Shown here piece by piece: positions 58,155-64,000 of a stretch of 64,000 nucleotides of DNA. Under the pieces are notes generated by a model. That model was not told the origin of the DNA, did no database searches, and saw only the letters and a program-made list of their open reading frames with translations. The stretch comes from Tachypleus tridentatus (taxonomy: Eukaryota > Arthropoda > Merostomata > Xiphosura > Limulidae), in contig NC_134832.1 of the NCBI RefSeq assembly GCF_004210375.1, forward strand, positions 152,517,592-152,581,591, in the 5' to 3' direction. Both the position numbers and the translations under genes were made by a program. Positions within the stretch are counted from its first letter, which is position 1. The number at the start of each line of letters is the position of its first letter.

Positions 58155-61100
58155 TCAGTTGGAAGAGTTTCAGAAGTGAATAAAAATTTAATTAAGTAAC
58201 AAGAAGAGTTTGGTATAAAGTATACATCATTTGATTAGAATAACCATTATAATTTAAGTTTATCAGTGTCTTATTTTGGGACCTTTGATATTTATATGTA
58301 TCAAAAGCTTGTTTATATAATTCCAGGGGAACTGTATGGGTTTAAATGGGGAAACTTAGACACTTGCAAGTTATGCCTTTTTCTTTCACTAATGATGCAT
58401 TAGTAAAGGCAGAAATGGAATATCAGTAATCAAAGAAATGATGCGTGTGTTAGTTTGTTATAACTCAAAAACAAATTAAATAAAAAAATGCTGCATTGAC
58501 TGAAAATATCCCAGGGTACAAGCTACAGTGTGGGATCATAACATGTACCCTAGGGTTTGAAGGTGACTGAAGAAATAGGACCCACATTGCAGTGGGGATA
58601 CACCATCTATCAGTCTTAATCTCCATTTGCCAGTCTCACAAAAGAAATAAATAGTAGCAATAGATATAGAATTAGATATTAGGAGAGAGAGGTGTGGGTG
58701 CTCAAGTCCACAAATTCTTACATGTTTTTGAGTTATAACATACTAGTATTATTAGTTAGAGGTTTAGGTTTGCTGTTTTCAATCCAGTCCTTCCTTCTGA
58801 TTTTACATATTTCACTATTTACCTTCATTAAAATGTATTTAGTTTCACTAATACACATTAATGATTGTGATAAAGATACTGACAGAAACATGTTGTACAT
58901 TCATGTTGCATAACTAAAGTTGTTAGTGTAAAATTTTATAAAATCCAAAACATGAAAATCAAACAAATTCAAATGTTTGGAAAGACTTGAGACCTACTAG
59001 AGTGATTACTGTGATGACAAGATGATGGTTTTGAAAAAGTCTTTAATTTAAAAGGTTTAATGAATGAACATGAATTTGGAAAATATTTTTCACTGATAAG
59101 ATCAACAGTAGAGTTGTTTTATGGAGGATAAGACACTTGTTCTGCAAATATTAAGGCTAATTTGTGACACCTTTGATATTTTTCTTATAAGAGTAAAGAA
59201 AATAAATTAGCTTATTAAAATACACTCTATGATTTTAAAATTTAAGAATGGGTTTCTCATGGTGAAACATACTATCTCAGGACATCCATCATAAATATGG
59301 TCTTTTACTGTCTTTTCATCATTACTTTCAGACATGGGATGACAGCAGAATTTTGGGAACAAGTCAACTTGTCAATTAAAATTAATCAGAATTGGTCTCT
59401 GTTGGTACAAAGGTTTGTGGTCAGTGAACAAATTTTCAATATCTTGTGCAAATGTGAACAACAATTTCTGTCCTGATCATGAAGCTAGAAACAATTAAGG
59501 AATGTTATGGAGAAAGAACTATTTAAATGTGATTGTTTGGAAAGTTTTAAAACATTCTGTTGTGTATTTGATTCAGGGGGAAGGAAGTGAGTTTCTTCTA
59601 GAAGTTGAATTTTATGTTTAAGAATTAAGTGGATTTCTTAAACTTTCAGTAGGTATGGAAAAACCTACGTTACATCATATGTATAAAAAAAATTGCGTTA
59701 TTAAGGTATTTGTCTCAGTTTATGATGACAGTATTGTTTGTTTATTAAATATAGCCTTCCAGTGTCTATAAATAATTTGTGATCTACGTGGAAATGACTT
59801 CAAGCTTCCCTCTTTACGTTATTGTAGCATGTATTTTAGTGCCACTTGCATGCTAAACAACTGAGAGAACTGTTTAGAACTGCAAAATGTAATTGGTTAC
59901 CTTCAGGCAGTTTTTACATTGATTAGGTTTATGCAGTCTAATCAAAACTATGACTAAATCAATTGTCACTATAATAATAAACTAACTGCCAATAGAGATA
60001 ACAACTTCCTCTATTTTTGGTAATTATATTTATCCAAGTAATAAAAATGTTACTTTGTTTGATGCTGAGCACAAAGCTACATACCTGACAAATTAAATCA
60101 TGACCATCAGATAATATAAAACTTTTAATTATAAATATGGTTTAATGTCTAGTTTATTAACATGCACGGATAATAAAGTTCTGTTCAATTTTGAATATAA
60201 CTTATAAGGTGCACTTCAACTGAACTTAGACTGTATGATTAACCCATCCCCATGATTCAATCCTTCCATTCATGAAGTAATCCTAGTAGTTCTTTGAATA
60301 CATTTGAATAAATACTATCCTTTCTTACACAATAAGAACAGGATTGTAACAGAAAATGAAGTGACCTTAACTAGTGTACAGATTGTTTGCAAGTCCATTA
60401 ATAACAATATTTTGCTTTCTCTCATCCAACCTTTCTATACTCTAGCAAATGGGATTTTTTAAAACTCTTTGGATGCTATCATTGGATTTATCTGACTTGA
60501 CATTTAAAGCTATCTGGTGCAACAAGTGGATTTACCCAACGGTGTTGCAAAAACATTTCCTTATGGTGCAACAGTTGGGACCCCCACATGTCCTTGTAAT
60601 TTCCACATTGGTACTGGGTGTGCATACATCATTAGAAAAAATGTAATGCTGTATAACACACATCTTATTGTTTCCCAGTATCATTGAAATAACAAAAACA
60701 TTATTTCGCTGTTTGTAAAATTTAAACTGTAGATCTATTCCTGTAATTCAAAACTTTAAGTTATGGTTCTTGTTTCTGTTGAGAATCAAAGGAGTTACAT
60801 TGTATTAATTTACAAGTTTACTGGTCTGAGGAACTTTATTGGCATGCTAATAGTATTTTATTTATAAAACAGATTGAGCTTGTAATATGTTTAGACTACA
60901 TTTCTGATTTAATATAAATGTGCTCTTTTGTTTCCACAGTTTCTAAATGAAGATCAAATGAATTCTGACTTTGAAAAGTTTTTGTGTATTCCAAGTGTTA
61001 TAATATATTATGTTAAATTATTGTCATATTTTAAAATTATTTCACATACAATGAGATTGTCATTTGCCTTTTTCTTTAACCATTAAAAATGTTTAATGTG

Positions 61101-61404
61101 ATTGTTTCACTGTTGCTCAAGAAAAGTCGAAGCAAACCTTAGAATAAACTTTAGTATGAAAGTGGTTTTAATTACATTAAGAAGACTTTTTCATTTTTTA
61201 AGAAACAAATATGCCATCTAAGTCCAGCTGTTATGCAGTTCCTGAATAGCAGTACACACTCCATGAAACCATTGGAAGAACATGTATGTTTTGGAAATTA
61301 AGTTTTGCAACTGTTTAAAAGGCTATTTGTTCTTCAATAGAAACATAACATCTGTTAACTCATATTCATGTGTACTGACATGAGGTCATAACTATTTATT
61401 TAGT
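58155..61404. other. AT-rich DNA, no confirmed gene
   Basis: Several short open stretches stand behind splice-acceptor-like sequences (near 59332, 60942 and 61236), but none has a recognisable domain and they are not phase-compatible in a clear way, so no exon is called. A fragment near 60062-60085 (gctgagcacaaagctac) resembles the tail of SINE family S2. Confidence 0.4.
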
Positions 61405-62350
61405 CATGAGTGCAGGAGGGGTAGCGCTGTTGGTTGATCAGCACGTGCTCACCCTGTCTTTTCCACTCGACACACCCTTGGTGGCTGTAGCGATCCATGT
61501 TTTCTTGGGTCGTGCCATCACTATTTGTTCTCTCTACCTGTTGTCTGGAGAAACCTGTGATCAATTAGACCTTGATGCTCTCATTCAACAGGTGCAGTCT
61601 CACAACCTTTCTCTTTTCAATACTGGTTCATCTACTTATTTCCACACACCTAGTCAGTCCTTTACTTCTATTGGTCTCTCAATTTGTTCCCCTTCATTAT
61701 CCTCCCATTTTTAATGGAGGGTTGACAATAATCCACCAGGCAGTGATCATTTTTCTATAATCTTGAGAGAGACTGGCCATGGTCAATGCCACATAACCAG
61801 TATTTTCGTCTGTAAGCCATCAATAGATGACTGCGGCAGTAGCAACTGACTGTATTATATAGGCAGCTGATCAATGTATTCCTGAAACCTCAACACGTTT
61901 TCCACTATATCCTCGTCCGTGGTGGACTCCTGCTTGCCACATGGCACAGAAGGCTCAAACATGGTCCTGGGATACTTTCCGAAGTTATCCCACACTCTCA
62001 AACTGCTTTGCTTTTCAGCAGGCCCATGCACATGCTCAGTGGGTAAGACGTCAAAGCCAGAAGGATTCTTGCATTAAGTTCAGAACCGGCATATCTTCTA
62101 CCACCTGTTCCAAAGTCATGTGGGACAAGATTCAACAGGTTAGAGGGCAATATAATTCTGTTCCCCTCTCGATCTTGCTCTCTGATGTCCAAGAAGTAGC
62201 TGATACCCAGAGCATTGCCGATACTCCAAATAAAAGCTTTAGCCGTGTATCTAGCACTTCTGCTTCTTCCACCTTCTTTGCCATCAAGACTCAAACAGTG
62301 CTATCACCTCTTTCCTTTGGAGCTGATTGTCTCTATGACTATACATGAGT
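61405..62350 (+). mobile_element. Jockey/I-like LINE fragment, endonuclease region, decayed
   Basis: Plus-strand frames read GGVALLVDQHVLTLSFPLDT, AITICSLYLLSGETCDQLDL and NTGSSTYFHTPSQSFTS, then in another frame WRVDNNP and GSDHFSIILRETGHG. These are typical of the N-terminal endonuclease of jockey/I-group LINE ORF2. Relative to what I know of such proteins, the segment with the GDFN motif is missing between LDALIQQ and LSLFNTG. Later parts (CFSAGPC-like frames and KVMWDKIQQVRGQYNSVPLS) belong to the linker before the reverse transcriptase. Many stops and frame changes show it is dead. Confidence 0.8.
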
Positions 62351-62497
62351 GAGCAACACTAAAAAAAAAGCTTTTCCAAATAAAACCCTATATTGGACTT
62401 TGGCGTCTTGCTTCCATAAGTCTTGGAAAGAGGAATTATTCCAACTAGACTACACATTGGTCACAGTTTTTTAACTCATTGTTTTCTTTTATCTGGA

Positions 62498-62725
62498 ACT
62501 GATGCACCAATGCTTCCCATCACTATTCTCCTACTTTTCATGCAGGGTTGACAATAATCCATGAGGCAGTGATCATTTTCCTATAATTTTGAGAGAGACT
62601 GACTGTGGTCGATGTCACCCATCCCACATGCCCCAGTGGAAGCTGGATCAAGCAAACTGGCCCTCTTTCATTGCTCTCGGAGAAGTTGATCCTGCTATTA
62701 TCTGTATATCATCAATAGATTCTCA
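62498..62725 (+). mobile_element. Second jockey/I-like LINE fragment (same region)
   Basis: It repeats part of the fragment at 61700-61830. One frame reads RVDNNP, then GSDHFPIILRETDCGR, MPQWKLDQANWPSF and EVDPAII, including the endonuclease SDHFPI motif. One in-frame stop is visible after NNP. Because the same ORF2 region occurs twice in the same direction, two copies or a duplication are involved. Confidence 0.78.
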
Positions 62726-63450
62726 AAGACAACACCATTTTAAACATGTTTTGTCCTAAGGTTTGTCCATAACGTAAGATAGTGTTAATGGTGATGGTGA
62801 CAGTGTCCACCTTGGTAATGTTTTTAGTTTTTTTAAAGGCCATTATCTTTTTAATACCATTTAAGTTGTTTTTAATTTATACATTCCCCCATTTTTGTGG
62901 CTCCATTTTAAAAATCACAGTTCATCTAATTTGATTTGAAATTAGAAACTGGTTGTAACATCAAATAACTGCAAACGAGGACTGGAAAGGCCAACTTCAA
63001 GTGACTAATGCTGCTGTTTGAACTTTATGTTAGTCATCCTGACGGGTTATTATTATAATTTTGCTCCACGTCTTTTAAAATCTTTTTATTACTTTCCTTT
63101 TTGAAAATGGCCATAATGTTAAATAATTTGGAACCAGGTCTGGAAAGGCCAACTTCAGGTGATGACAGTGGTTTTTGTACTTATCTGTTGGTCTTCCTGG
63201 CGAGTTATGATAATTATAGTTACGCTACAGAAAGACCTTTACAACTTGTATTATTGTAGTTTTTCTCTTAATGTTGTAGACTAGATGTAAACATTGGTTT
63301 TATGCTATTTATGTATTTTTAAACTTTGTTTTGTTTTACCTTAATTTCCTATTATGAATTTTACTAAATTTACTTTTAACTTTTTACTGGATGTTTGGCA
63401 CAGATAGCCTAGCTGCTTTTAGCTATAAAACACTAAACCAACCAACCAAT
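62726..63450 (+). mobile_element. Jockey/I-like LINE 3' untranslated end
   Basis: Non-coding sequence contains two related phrases (ggactggaaaggccaacttc at about 62980 and gtctggaaaggccaacttca at about 63150). Each is followed within about 80 bp by tgacgggttat or tggcgagttat. It ends with ggcacagatagcctagctgc and a short aacc repeat at 63435-63447, which I recognise as the 3' terminus of this LINE group. The reverse transcriptase region is missing between the endonuclease fragments and this end. Confidence 0.65.
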
Positions 63451-64000
63451 CTCTCACAAATACTGACAAAACTCCCTTGCTACTTCTAATAGATTGTCTG
63501 TATCAACAAACATGTTACCACTGTGGATATTTTCTTATGTAATATTTCTTTTCTTTGGTACAGTTCCTTCAAAAGTATACAAATGTCCAGATTTTCTCTT
63601 AGAAGCACCTTGCATCATGGAATCATGCTTAGATGTTAGTCTCAAAACTGGTACTTACACTATGAGTATCATCAGCCTGTGACTACAAGTGATTCCCTTG
63701 TACCGTCACTAAGCTTACTAGTCTTGTCTTCACTCAACTGCTTGTTTCATGTGAATCTGTTGCCATGAAAGTTCCTGTTCTCTGATTAGTGAGGACCATG
63801 CTTTATGTCCATCTTAAAATATTCAGGAATTACAGTGGTAATAAACATTTGTGTTAGACTACATGAATTAGTAAAAGTACTTTCTTTGTTTAACACATAG
63901 AGTTTAACACTCATGATTGACTCATCAATAAAAGGTTATTGGTACAGTCCATTCAAAGGAAGTAGCAATAAGAAAATCTGTATTTTGATAATGAGGAGAA
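63451..64000. other. AT-rich DNA, no gene seen
   Basis: A 62-codon plus-strand frame at 63494-63682 starts with a hydrophobic stretch, but it has no homologue I recognise and no splice context, so it is not called. Confidence 0.4.

Noticed and set aside
59332-59490. Possible plus-strand exon after an acceptor-like tactttcag (48 open codons)
   Set aside because: No recognisable protein, no clear donor, and no phase-compatible neighbour exon.
60942-61280. Two possible small plus-strand exons starting with a Phe-Leu-Asn codon string (60942 and 61236)
   Set aside because: The splice edges are suggestive, but the peptides are too short and unlike any family I know.

Overview
The window is eukaryotic nuclear DNA: AT-rich, gene-poor, with long introns, dense short interspersed repeats and one 500-base scaffold gap. 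The tRNA-derived SINEs, a jockey/I-like LINE 3' end and the 5S rRNA sequence resemble what I know from chelicerates, most likely a horseshoe crab. That is recognition from memory, and no marker gene here proves the species.

Bases 1-20871 (left of the gap) hold two satellite-like tandem arrays (1-296; 640-1366), scattered SINEs of at least three families, a Tc1/mariner transposase scrap (5277-5510), a Penelope-like terminal fragment carrying a hammerhead-ribozyme-like core on the minus strand (12262-12299), and a 41-bp tandem array (16192-16450). The only host gene I can support is seen as its last two coding exons on the minus strand (19231-19329 and 15957-16052). I do not recognise its product.

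Bases 21372-55070 are a tandem 5S rRNA array, with every gene on the minus strand. Units are about 1.83 or 2.2 kb, and the difference is one or two copies of a ~400-bp block in the spacer. Five 5S genes look whole (118 nt, or 117 in one, with a downstream T run). One is degenerate. Four are split or cut by a non-LTR retrotransposon inserted at exactly the same nucleotide and in the same orientation as the 5S gene. Two copies are full length (36741-42252 and 44314-49821), flanked by a 13-bp target duplication equal to 5S nt 27-39. One copy is cut by the scaffold gap (21372-21871) and one forms the right edge of the array (51671-55070). The element has an ORF1 with an RRM-like part and two CCHC knuckles. 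Its ORF2 has an apurinic endonuclease, a reverse transcriptase with motif C reading HADD, and a C-terminal CCHC finger. It looks like a Tx1-clade, 5S-targeting LINE of the kind called Mutsu in fish. This is the main discovery in the window.

Bases 55071-64000 (right of the array) hold two well-preserved SINEs, a hAT element of 1247 bp with an 8-bp target duplication and transposase remains (56280-57526) that carries a pogo/Tigger-like terminal fragment, and decayed pieces of a jockey/I-like LINE including its 3' end (61405-63450). I found no convincing host gene there.
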